Shown here: one piece after another, positions 41,849 to 53,117 of the stretch | How the letters are laid out: every line of letters starts with the position of its first letter | Numbering within the stretch: the first letter of the stretch is position 1 | NCBI RefSeq assembly: GCF_001598695.1 | Contig: NZ_BCZK01000008.1 | Span: 186,001 to 250,000 of the forward strand | Length of the DNA: 64,000 nt | DNA from: Klebsiella oxytoca NBRC 105695 | GTDB lineage: Bacteria; Pseudomonadota; Gammaproteobacteria; Enterobacterales; Enterobacteriaceae | Direction of reading: 5' to 3' | The notes under the pieces: model-generated | Database searches by the model: none | What the model saw: the letters and a program-made list of their open reading frames with translations, nothing else | Told to the model about the DNA's origin: nothing | Translations under genes and position numbers: made by a program

Positions 41849-43108
41849 ATGAGTGGTTTAAAACAGGAGTTGGGGCTTGCCCAAGGAGTGGGGTTACTCT
41901 CCACATCATTACTGGGAACCGGCGTCTTCGCCGTTCCGGCGCTGGCCGCGTTGGTCGCTGGCGACAACAGCCTGTGGGCCTGGCCGGCGCTGATTTTACT
42001 GGTGTTTCCCATCGCTATCGTCTTCGCCACGCTGGGTCGGCACTTTCCCAGCGCCGGCGGCGTGGCCCATTTTGTGGATATGGCTTTTGGACCGCGTCTG
42101 GCGCGCGTCACCGGCTGGCTCTTTTTATCGGTGATCCCGGTCGGATTACCCGCGGCCCTGCATATCGCCACCGGCTTCGGTCAGGCACTTTTTGGCTGGC
42201 ACGATAGCCAGCTGCTGCTGGCTGAACTGGGCACGCTGGCGATTATCTGGTGGGTCGGCTCTCGCGGAGCCAGCTCCAGCGCCAATCTACAAACGCTGGT
42301 TGCCGTGCTGATTGTCGCCCTGATCGTCGCTATCTGGTGGCGCGGCGGGATCAACCCCACGCAGATCCCCTTCCCGGCGCCCGCTGAAATCGATAGTTCG
42401 CAGCTTTTCTCCGCGCTTTCGGTGATGTTCTGGTGTTTTGTCGGTCTGGAGGCTTTCGCTCATCTGGCCTCTGAGTTTAAGCAGCCGGAGCGCGATTTTC
42501 CCCGCGCGCTGATGATCGGCTTATTGCTGGCGGGTTCGGTCTACTGGGCCTGTACCGTGCTGGTCCTGCACTTTCATGCCTTTGGTGAGGAGATGGCCGC
42601 AGCCGCGTCGCTGCCCAATATCGTCGTACGCCTGTTCGGCGTTCAGGCGCTGTGGATTGCCTGCGTTATCGGCTATCTCGCCTGCTTCGCCAGCCTCAAT
42701 ATCTATATCCAGAGCTTTGCCCGCCTGGTGTGGTCGCAGGCGCAGCATAAGCCTGCGAGCTATCTGGCCCGCCTGTCGCCGCGACAAATTCCGCGCAATG
42801 CGCTGAACGCGGTACTCGGCTGCTGCGTGATTAGCGCCTTGTGCATTTACGCGCTCAATATCAACCTGGACGCCCTGATCGTCTACGCCAACGGCATTTT
42901 TATTATGATCTATCTGCTGTGTATGCTGGCGGGCTGCCGTTTGCTGCATGGGCGTTATCGCGTGTTAGCGGCGTTTGGCAGCGTGCTGTGCCTGCTGCTG
43001 CTGGCGATGGTGGGCTGGAAGAGCCTGTACGCGTTTATCATGCTGGCGGTACTGTGGCTGTTTTTACCAAAGCGCAGGCTCGCGGAGAGAGTCACCAGGC
43101 CGGAGTGA
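41849..43108 (+). CDS. yjeH: L-methionine/branched-chain amino acid exporter YjeH
   Basis: A 419-residue APC-superfamily transporter with about 12 membrane helices. The N-terminal LLSTSLLGTGVFAVPALAAL is the typical first-helix unwound Gly-rich motif. E. coli YjeH exports methionine and branched-chain amino acids. It is divergent from groSL and convergent with fxsA. Confidence 0.92.
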   Translation: MSGLKQELGLAQGVGLLSTSLLGTGVFAVPALAALVAGDNSLWAWPALILLVFPIAIVFATLGRHFPSAGGVAHFVDMAFGPRLARVTGWLFLSVIPVGLPAALHIATGFGQALFGWHDSQLLLAELGTLAIIWWVGSRGASSSANLQTLVAVLIVALIVAIWWRGGINPTQIPFPAPAEIDSSQLFSALSVMFWCFVGLEAFAHLASEFKQPERDFPRALMIGLLLAGSVYWACTVLVLHFHAFGEEMAAAASLPNIVVRLFGVQALWIACVIGYLACFASLNIYIQSFARLVWSQAQHKPASYLARLSPRQIPRNALNAVLGCCVISALCIYALNINLDALIVYANGIFIMIYLLCMLAGCRLLHGRYRVLAAFGSVLCLLLLAMVGWKSLYAFIMLAVLWLFLPKRRLAERVTRPE

Positions 43109-43130
43109 CCGGCCCGGACAATGCTAAATG

Positions 43131-43607
43131 TTAATCACGACGATCGTCTTTATGTTCGAGGCGGTCGCGCTCGTCATCTTTGCGCTGATATTCACCTTCA
43201 AAGGTATCGCCGCCACCGGTTCCGGCGCTAAACCCGCCGCCCGGCATCCGACTAAAGCGCAAATGCGGCATCAGCTTTAAGGTCAGGTGCTTCTGCACCG
43301 GAGGCAGCAGCAGCAGCAGCCCCAGGAAATCGGTAAAGAATCCCGGCAGAAGCAGCAGCAAACCGGCGATGATCAGCGACACGCTTTTGATCATTTCAGC
43401 GGCCGGGCTCTCTCCCGCCGCCATCTTCTGCTGCATCAGCATGAGGTTTTTAAAGCCCTGGTTTTTTACCAGCGATATCCCCACGACCGAGCTAAAGATC
43501 ACCAGAATCAGCGTCAGCAGGACGCCAAGCACGTGGGCGACCTGGATAAAGATCGATATCTCAATGTAAACGTATAAAAAAACGGCAATTAACGGAATCC
43601 AACGCAC
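43131..43607 (-). CDS. fxsA: FxsA family membrane protein
   Basis: A 158-residue protein with three to four membrane helices and a charged C-terminal tail (YQRKDDERDRLEHKDDRRD). In E. coli, overproduction suppresses exclusion of phage T7 by F PifA. The GTG start (MRWIPLIAVFLYVYIE) follows an aaggag site at good spacing and gives the E. coli length; an ATG five codons upstream contains the ribosome site itself. Confidence 0.92.
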   Translation of the reverse strand: MRWIPLIAVFLYVYIEISIFIQVAHVLGVLLTLILVIFSSVVGISLVKNQGFKNLMLMQQKMAAGESPAAEMIKSVSLIIAGLLLLLPGFFTDFLGLLLLLPPVQKHLTLKLMPHLRFSRMPGGGFSAGTGGGDTFEGEYQRKDDERDRLEHKDDRRD

Positions 43608-43945
43608 CGGCGTCTCCTTCATTAACAGGCGCCAGCGTCGGCGCCCGTAGTCATAGATATGCTATTCGCATCGAAAAGATGTTGGGCCAAAACGTCACTT
43701 TTCAATCGTAAAAAAAGCTTATTTTTTTCAAGAATAGAAAACCGGTGACTCATTTCACAGATTAATAATTCTTATAGGATTCACTACATAATAAGTGATC
43801 AGGGTGACTGATATTCGCTATTATCAGCATATGATCGTGGGCACCGGGCCGATTAAGGAAATAATCTGCGGCCAGAAAATGCGCGAGATCCCATAAATTC
43901 TGCGTATTTGGTGAATTCATAGGCAGCTTGAAAGAGAAGGTTCAC
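43608..43945. other. Intergenic region upstream of aspA
   Basis: About 340 bases between divergent fxsA and aspA. It must carry the aspA promoter; E. coli aspA is CRP-activated, and the segment tgatcagggtgactgat at 43796-43812 could contain a weak CRP-like half-site. I cannot confirm it. No gene seen. Confidence 0.35.
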
Positions 43946-45382
43946 ATGTTAAACAACATTCGTATCGAAGAAGATCTGTTGGGCACCAGGGAAGTTCCAG
44001 CTGACGCTTACTACGGCGTCCATACTCTGAGAGCGATTGAAAACTTCTACATCAGCAACAACAAAATCAGCGACATTCCTGAATTTGTCCGCGGAATGGT
44101 GATGGTGAAGAAGGCCGCTGCGCAGGCTAACAAAGAGCTGCAAACTATCCCTAAAAGCATCGCCAACGCCATTATTGCCGCCTGCGATGAGGTGTTGAAT
44201 AACGGCAAGTGCATGGACCAGTTCCCGGTTGATGTGTTCCAGGGCGGGGCAGGCACCTCCGTTAACATGAACACCAACGAAGTCCTGGCGAACATCGGCC
44301 TTGAGCTGATGGGCCATCAGAAAGGCGAATATCAGTATCTCAACCCCAACGACCACGTTAACAAATGTCAGTCCACTAACGATGCTTACCCGACCGGTTT
44401 CCGCATCGCGGTCTACGCCTCCATTCTCAAACTGATCGATGCAATCAACCAGCTTGGCGAAGGTTTCCAGCAAAAGGCCGTTGAGTTCCAGGACATTCTG
44501 AAAATGGGTCGTACCCAGCTGCAGGACGCGGTGCCGATGACCCTGGGGCAGGAGTTCCACGCGTTTAACGTTCTGCTTAACGAAGAGACCAAATGCATTC
44601 TGCGCACCGCTGAGCTGCTGCTGGAGGTAAACCTCGGCGCGACCGCTATCGGCACCCGCCTGAACACTCCGGATGGTTATCAGCAGCTGGCAGTTCAAAA
44701 ACTGGCGGAAGTCAGCAACCTGCCGGTTGTGCCAGCCGAAGACCTGATCGAAGCCACCTCCGACTGCGGCGCCTACGTGATGGTCCACAGCTCTCTGAAG
44801 CGGCTGGCGGTAAAACTGTCCAAAATCTGTAACGACCTGCGCCTGCTCTCTTCCGGCCCGCGCGCCGGCCTGAACGAAATTAACCTGCCCGAACTGCAGG
44901 CGGGCTCTTCGATTATGCCAGCCAAGGTAAACCCGGTGGTCCCCGAGGTCGTCAATCAGGTGTGCTTCAAAGTGATTGGTAACGATACAACCGTCACCAT
45001 GGCTTCCGAAGCGGGGCAGCTGCAGCTGAACGTGATGGAGCCGGTGATTGGCCAGGCGATGTTTGAATCTATCCATATTCTGACTAACGCCTGCTACAAC
45101 CTGCTGGAAAAATGCGTGAGCGGCATCACCGCCAACAAAGCGGTATGCGAAAGCTACGTCTACAACTCCATTGGCATCGTCACCTACCTCAACCCGTATA
45201 TCGGCCACCACAATGGCGATATCGTCGGCAAGATTTGCGCCGAAACGGGCAAGAGCGTCAGAGACGTGGTGCTTGAGCGCGGGCTGCTGACCGCAGCGGA
45301 GCTGGACGATATCTTCTCCGCGCAAAACCTGATGCATCCGGCCTATAAAGCGAAGCGGTATACTGATGAAAGCGAACAGTAA
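43946..45382 (+). CDS. aspA: Aspartate ammonia-lyase
   Basis: A 478-residue fumarase/aspartase superfamily enzyme converting aspartate to fumarate and ammonia. The signature loop [16 protein letters not shown] near residue 320 carries the catalytic serine. The start [17 protein letters not shown] gives the E. coli length. With dcuA downstream and frdABCD in the same window it feeds anaerobic fumarate respiration. Confidence 0.97.
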   Translation: MLNNIRIEEDLLGTREVPADAYYGVHTLRAIENFYISNNKISDIPEFVRGMVMVKKAAAQANKELQTIPKSIANAIIAACDEVLNNGKCMDQFPVDVFQGGAGTSVNMNTNEVLANIGLELMGHQKGEYQYLNPNDHVNKCQSTNDAYPTGFRIAVYASILKLIDAINQLGEGFQQKAVEFQDILKMGRTQLQDAVPMTLGQEFHAFNVLLNEETKCILRTAELLLEVNLGATAIGTRLNTPDGYQQLAVQKLAEVSNLPVVPAEDLIEATSDCGAYVMVHSSLKRLAVKLSKICNDLRLLSSGPRAGLNEINLPELQAGSSIMPAKVNPVVPEVVNQVCFKVIGNDTTVTMASEAGQLQLNVMEPVIGQAMFESIHILTNACYNLLEKCVSGITANKAVCESYVYNSIGIVTYLNPYIGHHNGDIVGKICAETGKSVRDVVLERGLLTAAELDDIFSAQNLMHPAYKAKRYTDESEQ

Positions 45383-45405
45383 AGTTTCAGGTTAAACTAA
45401 TCACG

Positions 45406-45433
45406 GGCATGTCAGCGATGACATGCCTTTTTT
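45406..45433 (+). terminator. Terminator after aspA
   Basis: Perfect stem ggcatgtca / tgacatgcc with loop gcga and six Ts. It lies between aspA and dcuA, leaving dcuA expression partly separate. Confidence 0.9.
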
Positions 45434-45500
45434 GTTCTTATTGATCTACTAAATTACAACAATCCAATATCAACTTGTTAATAAAACAAGGAAGGCATAT

Positions 45501-46802
45501 ATGTTTGGTGCAGAACTCGTTATTGTCCTGCTGGCTATTTATCTGGGAGCCAGACTCGGGGGTATCGGCATCGGTTTCGCCGGTGGCCTGGGCGTCCTCG
45601 TCCTGACCCTCTTTTTTCAAATTAAACCCGGCGCGATCCCCTTCGACGTCATCGAAATCATTATGGCGGTTATCGCCGCTATTGCCGCCATGCAGGTCGC
45701 CGGAGGGATGGACTACCTGGTCAGTCTCGCCGAACGTATGCTGCGACGTCACCCCAAATACATCACCTTTCTCGCCCCGCTGGTCACCTGGTTTATGACC
45801 ATACTGGCCGGAACCGGACACACTGCTTTCTCTACGCTTCCGGTGATCACCGAAGTAGCGAAAGAGCAGGGTATTCGTCCCTCGCGCCCTCTTTCCATCG
45901 CCGTGGTCGCCTCACAGATTGCGATCACCGCCTCGCCGATTTCCGCTGCGGTGGTCTTTTTTGCCGGCATCCTTGAACCGCTGGGCGTCAGCTACCTGAC
46001 TCTGCTGGCAATCTGTATTCCGGTTACCCTGATTGCCGTGATGCTCACCGCCATCGTCTGTAACTTCCTCGGCTGTGAGCTAAAAGACGATCCGATTTAT
46101 CAGGAGCGGCTGGCGAAAGGGGAAGTCAAGCTGCGCGGCAGCCAGGTTTTCGAGCTTAAGCCGCACGCCAGACGCTCTGTGCTGCTGTTCCTGATTGGTA
46201 TCGTCGCGGTAATGTTTTACGCCACCGCCATCAGCGACACCGTCGGCCTGATTAAAGATCCGGTTCTGCCGCGCAACGAAGCGATCGTGGTATTTATGCT
46301 GACTATCGCGACATTGATCAGCATCACCTGCAAAATCGACACCGGTGAAGTACTCAACGCCAGCACGTTTAAATCCGGCATGAGCGCCTGCGTTTGCGTT
46401 CTCGGCGTCGCATGGCTGGGGGATACTTTCGTTAAAGCCCACATCAGCGATATCCAGACGGTAGCAGGCGACCTGCTGCACAACTATCCGTGGCTGCTGG
46501 CGGTCGTGCTATTCTTCGCCGCAACCCTGCTCTATTCCCAGGCAGCCACCACCAAGGCGCTGATGCCCGCCGCGCTAATGCTGGGCGTAAGCCCTCTCAC
46601 CGCCATCGCCTCATTTGCCGCCGTCTCTGCGCTGTTCGTTCTGCCAACCTACCCAACCCTGCTGGCGGCGGTCGAAATGGATGACACCGGCTCCACCCGC
46701 ATCGGTAAATACGTCTTCAACCACGCCTTCCTGATCCCCGGCGTCATCGCCATTACGCTATGCGTGATCCTCGGGTTTATTTTTGGCGGCATCATGCTGT
46801 AA
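45501..46802 (+). CDS. dcuA: C4-dicarboxylate antiporter DcuA
   Basis: A 433-residue Dcu-family carrier with about 10-12 membrane helices, exchanging fumarate, aspartate, malate and succinate. The N-terminus [25 protein letters not shown] is typical. The pairing with aspA is conserved: aspartate enters, AspA makes fumarate and Frd reduces it. Confidence 0.97.
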   Translation: MFGAELVIVLLAIYLGARLGGIGIGFAGGLGVLVLTLFFQIKPGAIPFDVIEIIMAVIAAIAAMQVAGGMDYLVSLAERMLRRHPKYITFLAPLVTWFMTILAGTGHTAFSTLPVITEVAKEQGIRPSRPLSIAVVASQIAITASPISAAVVFFAGILEPLGVSYLTLLAICIPVTLIAVMLTAIVCNFLGCELKDDPIYQERLAKGEVKLRGSQVFELKPHARRSVLLFLIGIVAVMFYATAISDTVGLIKDPVLPRNEAIVVFMLTIATLISITCKIDTGEVLNASTFKSGMSACVCVLGVAWLGDTFVKAHISDIQTVAGDLLHNYPWLLAVVLFFAATLLYSQAATTKALMPAALMLGVSPLTAIASFAAVSALFVLPTYPTLLAAVEMDDTGSTRIGKYVFNHAFLIPGVIAITLCVILGFIFGGIML

Positions 46803-46817
46803 ATCTCTTCAAATTCG

Positions 46818-46838
46818 GGCCAGATCCTGGCCCGTTTC
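46818..46838 (+). terminator. Stem-loop after dcuA
   Basis: Perfect stem gggccag / ctggccc with loop atc, followed by gtttcgtt. It is a likely terminator with a short T tract between dcuA and cutA. Confidence 0.65.
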
Positions 46839-46896
46839 GTTAATCCTCCCTATCTTGCGTGCTATAGTGCCTCTTTTCGCTGATACGAGGTTCACG

Positions 46897-47220
46897 ATGA
46901 CTACGCCTGATGCTGTTGTTGTACTCTGTACCGCGCCGGATGAAGCGACCGCCCAGGACCTGGCGGCCAAAGCATTGGCGGAAAAACTCGCCGCCTGCGC
47001 CACGCTCCTGCCGGGAGCGACGTCGCTCTATTACTGGGAAGGAAAACTGGAGCAGGAGTATGAAGTGCAAATGCTGCTGAAAACCGACCTTGCCCATCAG
47101 CAGGCGCTGCTGGACTGTCTGAAGTCCCATCACCCGTATCAAACCCCTGAACTTTTGGTTCTGCCCGTTATTCACGGAGACAATGATTACCTCTCATGGC
47201 TCAACGCATCATTACGCTGA
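46897..47220 (+). CDS. cutA: Divalent-cation tolerance protein CutA
   Basis: A 107-residue trimeric CutA1 family protein with the motif [19 protein letters not shown] and the C-terminal signature [15 protein letters not shown]. It is linked genetically to copper tolerance in E. coli, but its mechanism is uncertain. It overlaps the dsbD start by 25 bases. Confidence 0.94.
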   Translation: MTTPDAVVVLCTAPDEATAQDLAAKALAEKLAACATLLPGATSLYYWEGKLEQEYEVQMLLKTDLAHQQALLDCLKSHHPYQTPELLVLPVIHGDNDYLSWLNASLR

Positions 47221-48956
47221 TCCTGCTGCTTTGCAGCACATCGGCCATTGCCGGCCTGTTCGACGCCCCCGGTCGTTCGAACTTTGTTCCTGCTGACCAG
47301 GCTTTTGCCTTCGATTTTCAGCAGAATCAACACGATCTCAATCTGACCTGGCAAATCAAGGAGGGTTACTATCTTTACCGCAAACAGATTAAGCTGACCT
47401 CCGCCGATGCGACGTTTATCGAACCCTCGCTGCCGTCAGGCGAATGGCATGAGGACGAGTTTTACGGTAAAAGTGAAATTTACCGCCAGCGCCTGACCGT
47501 CCCGGTCACTCTGACGCACGCCGCCGCTGGCGCAACCCTTACCGTCACCTGGCAGGGCTGCGCGGATGCGGGTTTTTGCTATCCGCCAGAAACCAAAATC
47601 GTGCCGCTTGGCAAAGCGCTGGCGCGCTCCAGTAACGATGCGCACGCCGGGCAACCCAGGCTGAACCCGCCGCTGCCGCTGGAAACGCGCCCGGCGCTGC
47701 CGGTCGAGTCGCCCGACCTTTCTTCTCCCGTCGCGGACAACCACAGCGCCGATCTCCCCTTTAGCGCGCTTTGGGCGCTATTAATTGGTATCGGCATCGC
47801 CTTTACCCCCTGCGTTCTGCCGATGTATCCGCTGATTTCCGGCATCGTGCTGGGCGGTCAAAAACGCCTCTCCACCGCCCGTGCGCTGCTGCTGGCCTTT
47901 ATCTACGTTCAGGGAATGGCGTTAACCTACACCGCGCTGGGTCTGGTCGTCGCCGCTGCGGGCCTGCAGTTCCAGGCAGCGCTGCAACACCCTTATGTGC
48001 TGATCGGCCTGTCGGTCGTGTTTATCCTGCTGGCACTGTCGATGTTTGGTCTGTTTACGCTCCAGCTGCCTTCGTCGCTGCAAACGCGTCTGACGCTGAT
48101 GAGCAATAAACGCCAGGGCGGTTCACCCGGCGGCGTATTCGCCATGGGGGCAATTGCCGGATTAATCTGCTCGCCCTGTACCACCGCGCCGCTGAGCGCC
48201 ATTCTGCTGTATATCGCCCAGAGCGGTAATCTGTGGCTGGGCGGTGGAACCCTGTACCTCTACGCGATCGGAATGGGGCTGCCGCTGATCCTGGTGACCG
48301 TATTTGGCAACCGCCTGCTGCCGAAAAGCGGCCCGTGGATGGCTCACGTGAAAACCGCCTTTGGCTTCGTGATCCTCGCGCTGCCGGTATTTTTACTGGA
48401 ACGCATCCTGGGAGACCTGTGGGGCCTGCGGCTTTGGTCGCTGCTTGGCGTCGCCTTTTTTAGCTGGGCGTTTATCACCTCGCTGGGCGGCACGCGCCCC
48501 TGGCTGCGTCTCGTACAAATCGCCATGCTCGGCGCCGCGCTGGTCAGCGCCCGTCCGCTGCAGGACTGGGCTTTCGATGCGCCGGTCGTGCAACGGCAGT
48601 CCCATCTCCAGTTTTCCCGTATCCATAGCGTCGATGAGCTCAATCAGGCGCTGGCGCAGGCGAAAGGCAAACCGGTGATGCTCGATCTTTACGCCGACTG
48701 GTGCGTGGCCTGCAAAGAGTTCGAGAAATACACCTTTACCTCACCTGAGGTTCAACAGGCCCTGAAAGAGACCGTTCTGCTACAAGTGGATGTCACGAAA
48801 AATAGCGCACAAGACGCGGCGCTGCTGAAGCACCTCAGGGTGCTTGGCCTCCCCACGATTCTGTTCTTCAACGAACAGGGCGAGGAGCAGCCCGCGCAGC
48901 GGGTCACCGGGTTTATGGATGCCGCGGCATTCAGCGCCCATTTGCGCGATCGATAA
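47196..48956 (+). CDS. dsbD: Thiol:disulfide interchange protein DsbD
   Basis: A 586-residue inner-membrane reductase that brings electrons from cytoplasmic thioredoxin to the periplasm. It has a signal peptide, an N-terminal alpha domain with the Cys pair in [11 protein letters not shown], and an eight-helix beta domain ([18 protein letters not shown]). The C-terminal thioredoxin-like gamma domain has DWCVACKE. About 20 residues longer than the E. coli protein because the linker (about 145-190) is extended. Confidence 0.95.
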   Translation: MAQRIITLILLLCSTSAIAGLFDAPGRSNFVPADQAFAFDFQQNQHDLNLTWQIKEGYYLYRKQIKLTSADATFIEPSLPSGEWHEDEFYGKSEIYRQRLTVPVTLTHAAAGATLTVTWQGCADAGFCYPPETKIVPLGKALARSSNDAHAGQPRLNPPLPLETRPALPVESPDLSSPVADNHSADLPFSALWALLIGIGIAFTPCVLPMYPLISGIVLGGQKRLSTARALLLAFIYVQGMALTYTALGLVVAAAGLQFQAALQHPYVLIGLSVVFILLALSMFGLFTLQLPSSLQTRLTLMSNKRQGGSPGGVFAMGAIAGLICSPCTTAPLSAILLYIAQSGNLWLGGGTLYLYAIGMGLPLILVTVFGNRLLPKSGPWMAHVKTAFGFVILALPVFLLERILGDLWGLRLWSLLGVAFFSWAFITSLGGTRPWLRLVQIAMLGAALVSARPLQDWAFDAPVVQRQSHLQFSRIHSVDELNQALAQAKGKPVMLDLYADWCVACKEFEKYTFTSPEVQQALKETVLLQVDVTKNSAQDAALLKHLRVLGLPTILFFNEQGEEQPAQRVTGFMDAAAFSAHLRDR

Positions 48957-48997
48957 CCGTGAGCGACACTTTAGGAGGGAAAATGGAGGAGAAGACC

Positions 48998-49573
48998 GTG
49001 CAACGTGAAGAAGTCCTGGGTGAAGCCATCCAAATCCTCGAAATCGAGGGTATCGCTAACACCACGCTGGAAATGGTCGCCGAGCGCGTGGCTTACCCGC
49101 TCAATGACCTCAAACGTTTCTGGCCCGATCGCGAGGCGCTGCTTTATGACGCGCTTCGCCATCTTAGCCATCAGGTCGATGCCTGGCGCCGTCAGCTTTT
49201 ACTCGACGAGTCGCTAAGCGCAGAGCAGAAACTGCTGGCCCGCTACGCCGCGCTGACCACCTGCGTTAGCAACCATCGTTATCCCGGCTGCCTGTTTATC
49301 GCCGCCTGTACTTTTTACCCGGACGCTCAGCACCCGATCCATCAGTTGGCCGAGCAGCAGAAGCAGGCTTCTCTGGCCTATACCCACGAACTGCTTAGCC
49401 AGCTGGAGGTTGACGATCCGGCGATGGTCGCGAAGCAGATGGAGCTGATCATCGAAGGTTGCCTGAGCCGCCTGCTGATCAAACGTAGCCAGACTGACGT
49501 CGATACCGCACGTCGCCTGGCAGAAGATATTTTGCGTTTTGCCCAGTGCCGGATGGGCGGTGCGCTGACCTGA
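48998..49573 (+). CDS. yjdC: TetR-family transcriptional regulator YjdC
   Basis: A 191-residue TetR-type regulator from a GTG start ([19 protein letters not shown]), the conserved N-terminus and length in E. coli. The helix-turn-helix is within residues 10-50. An ATG five codons upstream also has a strong aggaggg site, so the true start is either. Targets are unknown. It is the conserved neighbour of dsbD. Confidence 0.88.
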   Translation: MQREEVLGEAIQILEIEGIANTTLEMVAERVAYPLNDLKRFWPDREALLYDALRHLSHQVDAWRRQLLLDESLSAEQKLLARYAALTTCVSNHRYPGCLFIAACTFYPDAQHPIHQLAEQQKQASLAYTHELLSQLEVDDPAMVAKQMELIIEGCLSRLLIKRSQTDVDTARRLAEDILRFAQCRMGGALT

Positions 49574-49641
49574 TTCCGATATCTTAACCGATTCATCGCG
49601 CATATAATTCCCCACTCATCGATATGCTGACAGGGTTTGAT

Positions 49642-51732
49642 ATGCGCTCTCTTCTTTGGGCTGCCATTATGGGGCTGTGTTCGACACCGCTTCTGGCAGC
49701 CTCTCCGCAAGGTTTCTCTTTCGCGCATAAAGACTGGGAGCTCGCCTGCGACAACACCGGCACCTGCCGGGCCGCAGGCTATGGCGTCACCATGGGCGAA
49801 GTCAGCGTTCTGCTGACCCGCAATGCGGGCGCGGCGCAGCACGTCGTCGCCGTTGCGACCTTCGCGCAAACCGAACGCGATATTCCGCCCGACGCCACGG
49901 TCACTCTGTTCATCGACGATCGCGACAACGGCGCCCTCGAAGCCGTCGACGAGAGCCATTTTCGCTTTGATGATAGCCAGACGTCGGCCCTGATTCAGGC
50001 CCTGGAGCATAACGGCAAAATTGAGCTGGCGATTAACGGCGAGCGCAAGGTGCTGTCCAGCGCAGGCAGCAGCGCCGCATTTCTGAAAATGGATGAGTTC
50101 CAGCAGCGCCTGGGCACCGCCGATGCGCTGATGCGTCAAGGAGATGCCGGCGATGACAACGTTTTGCCGGCGGCGCCCGCGCCGGAAATCATCGCCGCGC
50201 CGGTCATTAACAATGCCGCTGCCGCGACGCTGACGGCAAAACAGCGGCAGAAGCTTCTTCCGCAGCTAACCCCCGTGCTTAACAGCCATTGCGACGACTG
50301 GCAAAACGCCGACATCCCGGCCTCCGAGCGTCAGCTCACCGCCACCCCGCTGGATAAAAACCACACCTTGATTCAGGCCCTTTGCTGGCGCGCGGCCTAC
50401 AACGACGGCTACGCCATATGGGTGGTCGACAAAGCATTTATGACTCAGCCTCAGCTGATCGCTACCGACGCCTCCAGCTATGGCGATGGCGTGCTTACCT
50501 TTTTCAACAAGGGCCGCGGTATTGCCGACTGTATCAGCGGAGAAGAGCGCGTGTGGGACGGCCGGACCTTTGTTCAGAGCCTGAAATACACCACCGGCGA
50601 CTGCCGGGAAATCGCCCCCGGCGGCGCATGGATGTTGCCCACTTTCGTCAGTCAGGTTATCCCCAGGCAGCAAAAAGAAGCCGATAATAATGCGCTGAAA
50701 GCGCTGTATAACGCCGTGTTAAAAGAGCAGAAGGTCAACCCTGAACTGGATCTGAATAAGATCGCCGAACAGTTTCCCCTCAGCGGCAAGGTCAGCCATT
50801 TTACGCTGACCTACGCGGACGACTCTCTGGTCTCGACGAGCAAACCTTCCGCCGATATCAGCGATGATGAGTGGCAGGCGTTTCTCCAGTCTGATATCAG
50901 CGCCGACTCCGAAAACGGCAAAGTCAGCTTCACCCTGGTGGATCTCGACGGTGACGGCAGACGCGATTTAATTATCGATAGCTACGTCGGCGGCACCGGA
51001 CTCTTTAGCTATACCGGAGTCTTAAAACGCAACGACGACGCTTTCGAAACGGTCAACAGCGACGATAGCGGCAACGGCGATGATTTTGACGCAGGGGTTC
51101 CCGGCGCGCTTTTTTCCCTTAACGGCCGCGGCGCCAACCAGTGGAGCCAGTGGGTACGCATTAATGGCCAGGTTTATGCCCTCTGGTACAACGGTCAGTT
51201 TGGCGAAGATAATCTCTATTTATTGCGTCCGTTTGCCCCCTCGGGCAGTAGCGCGCCCGCGGTGACGATCCGCTATCGCTACACTCTCAATGACATCCGC
51301 TCGCCGGAAAAAGGCCAGCCGCTGACGCCCGCGTTAAGCGACGGGGAAAAAACGGATCTGCTGAAGTCGCTGGAGGTGATGCAGAGCAGCCTGCTTAAGG
51401 ATAAGCCGCAGAGCGACGGCGAAGCCCCAATCTGCCCTATTCCTCCGGGCACGTCGGCCGACGATGCGGAAAGTTACTATAGCGGCGTGGCGTCTAACTA
51501 TATTTATGAAACCGTCGCCTATATTCCGGTCTGGCTGAATGATAAATGTTTTATCGGCACCATCTTTAGCCACCACGGCGCATACCGTCACGGCGTCGAC
51601 GCGGAAATTACCATCAGCTCGCCGCGCGATGACGAAGACGTCGTCGGCGACTACGCGATCTCCGGACTTCGCCACGCGATCTCAGTGACCAGCGGCTGGA
51701 AGAACCGCGAAGGCGATAACGGCATGATGTAA
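49642..51732 (+). CDS. DUF1176 periplasmic protein
   Basis: A roughly 696-residue exported protein with signal peptide MRSLLWAAIMGLCSTPLLA. Residues about 28-45 (KDWELACDNTGTCRAAGY) are the opening of the DUF1176 family. The C-terminal half contains an FG-GAP-like VDLDGDGRRDLIIDSY segment that could bind calcium. It is followed by YYSGVASNYIYETVAYIPVW. Function is unknown. An ATG six codons earlier is an alternative start. It lies between yjdC and tRNA-Phe. Confidence 0.82.
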   Translation: MRSLLWAAIMGLCSTPLLAASPQGFSFAHKDWELACDNTGTCRAAGYGVTMGEVSVLLTRNAGAAQHVVAVATFAQTERDIPPDATVTLFIDDRDNGALEAVDESHFRFDDSQTSALIQALEHNGKIELAINGERKVLSSAGSSAAFLKMDEFQQRLGTADALMRQGDAGDDNVLPAAPAPEIIAAPVINNAAAATLTAKQRQKLLPQLTPVLNSHCDDWQNADIPASERQLTATPLDKNHTLIQALCWRAAYNDGYAIWVVDKAFMTQPQLIATDASSYGDGVLTFFNKGRGIADCISGEERVWDGRTFVQSLKYTTGDCREIAPGGAWMLPTFVSQVIPRQQKEADNNALKALYNAVLKEQKVNPELDLNKIAEQFPLSGKVSHFTLTYADDSLVSTSKPSADISDDEWQAFLQSDISADSENGKVSFTLVDLDGDGRRDLIIDSYVGGTGLFSYTGVLKRNDDAFETVNSDDSGNGDDFDAGVPGALFSLNGRGANQWSQWVRINGQVYALWYNGQFGEDNLYLLRPFAPSGSSAPAVTIRYRYTLNDIRSPEKGQPLTPALSDGEKTDLLKSLEVMQSSLLKDKPQSDGEAPICPIPPGTSADDAESYYSGVASNYIYETVAYIPVWLNDKCFIGTIFSHHGAYRHGVDAEITISSPRDDEDVVGDYAISGLRHAISVTSGWKNREGDNGMM

Positions 51733-51847
51733 TTTCCCGCAGAATAGCGCGCTCAGACGCAGAATTGCCGCAAAGTTAAGCAACCGGTAGATAAATCGAG
51801 AAATTTGATTGACGGAGCGTACGGATTACGGTTTAATGCGCCCCGTT

Positions 51848-51923
51848 GCCCGGATAGCTCAGTCGGTAGAGCAGGGGATTGAAAATCCCCGTGTCCTTGG
51901 TTCGATTCCGAGTCCGGGCACCA
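51848..51923 (+). tRNA. pheU: tRNA-Phe (GAA), island insertion site
   Basis: A 76-base cloverleaf: GCCCGGATAGCTCAG, anticodon loop TTGAAAAT (GAA), T-arm GGTTCGATTCC and encoded CCA. Position after yjdC matches E. coli pheU, the site used by SPI-7 in Salmonella. A conjugative-element integrase gene begins downstream and points back to it, so its 3' end is probably the attL core. The matching attR copy is outside the window. Confidence 0.95.
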
Positions 51924-52036
51924 CTATTCAAAGCCGGTTGGTCAGATTTGCAAGATGCAATCCTGACGGACACGAAGGCGAGCCAGTAAAAACACGATGT
52001 AACGCTGTTACTTGTGGTTGAAAAAAGGCTCTTGGA

Positions 52037-52067
52037 AAACAGACTTGCTCCAACAAGTCTGTTTTTT
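52037..52067. terminator. Bidirectional terminator between tRNA-Phe and integrase
   Basis: Perfect 11-base-pair stem aaacagacttg / caagtctgttt with loop ctccaa and flanking T/A runs on both strands. It can end tRNA-Phe transcription rightward and int transcription leftward. Confidence 0.88.
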
Positions 52068-52144
52068 CGCGTCTGATATTTACAAGAAATCTTTTCAATG
52101 TCAAATAATGTAAGTATTTGACGCCATTCCTGAAGCCTTCCTCA

Positions 52145-53107
52145 CTACATCAATTCGGTTTCCAGTATATCCCGCAGGCTATCAACACTTTCATCAATGT
52201 ATTCCAGCGTTGATGTGATGCTGACATGACCCAGCAGTTTCTTCACCGCATACAAATTGCGCTCAGGTGATTTCATCATGTGGGTTGCCACCGTATGGCG
52301 GAACCGGTGTGGCGTGATCGTAAACTTACATTCCCGGGATAAACGGCGAAAGAACGCTCTCAGCGGGTACTCGTTCATCACCTCCGGATACTTACTCTTT
52401 CTCATCAGGTCGAACCAGCCCACATTGAACACCTGATCGTCCGACTCCATCCCAGCCTCACCGGCTTTTCTCACCAGTTCCTCCAGCGACGGATACAATG
52501 ACGAGACGATCGGAACCCGGTGTTCACGATGGTTTTTCGCCCCCTCGATGTTCAGGTCAATCCACCGTTCCTCAAGATTAATGTCGCCCAGCCGGATATG
52601 CAGAAGCTGATTTTGTCGGATAGCGGTATAACGAAACACATTCACCACCGTCAGCCAGAACCACGCCGGGAGTAGCGCATTTCTGCGACAGTTGAACATA
52701 CTGCTGTTCCCCTGCCTTCCCTCTGTTTCCAAATACTGCTCCATCAGCCGGTACATCGCGTCCATTTGCGTCTGTGTCAGCGTCTTCTTCTTTTTCGTGC
52801 CCGGGCGAACAACCGCGCCGTTAAAAGGATTTTCGGCCTGCGGCAACAATCCCTGCTTAATGCCGAAATTAAACAGCGCCCTCATATGCGCAACTTTGTT
52901 GTTCCACGTCCGGGTCGCACAATTCTGGTCGTTCAGCACCGTATGACGCCATTTCAACACCGTCAGGTGATCGATCTTAGTCGGGTTAAACGATGTGAAC
53001 CCTTCAAATGAGCGAACCACTTTCTGGTAGCTCCACTCCGTCGCCGGTCGTAATGATTTGCTGTAAAAATACTGTTCAGTAAGAAGCCCAAAGGAGACAT
53101 CATTCAT
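52145..53107 (-). CDS. Tyrosine-recombinase integrase of the conjugative element
   Basis: A 320-residue phage-type integrase. The N-terminal SAM-like core-binding domain covers about 1-100. The catalytic domain shows Arg in FRYTAIRQNQLLHIRLGD, the box HRFRHTVATHMM, LLGHVSITSTLEYID with His and the nucleophile Tyr. The start MNDVSFGLLTEQ follows taagga at good spacing and overlaps the end of the upstream TraI_2 gene by neither frame nor coding need. It lies beside tRNA-Phe and should catalyse integration and excision. Confidence 0.9.
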   Translation of the reverse strand: MNDVSFGLLTEQYFYSKSLRPATEWSYQKVVRSFEGFTSFNPTKIDHLTVLKWRHTVLNDQNCATRTWNNKVAHMRALFNFGIKQGLLPQAENPFNGAVVRPGTKKKKTLTQTQMDAMYRLMEQYLETEGRQGNSSMFNCRRNALLPAWFWLTVVNVFRYTAIRQNQLLHIRLGDINLEERWIDLNIEGAKNHREHRVPIVSSLYPSLEELVRKAGEAGMESDDQVFNVGWFDLMRKSKYPEVMNEYPLRAFFRRLSRECKFTITPHRFRHTVATHMMKSPERNLYAVKKLLGHVSITSTLEYIDESVDSLRDILETELM

Positions 53108-53117
53108 TAGAATATCC

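Noticed and set aside
43949..45337. 462-codon open frame antisense to aspA
   Set aside because: It lies wholly within the well-conserved aspA gene on the other strand and its translation has no recognisable domain; it is a by-product of codon bias.
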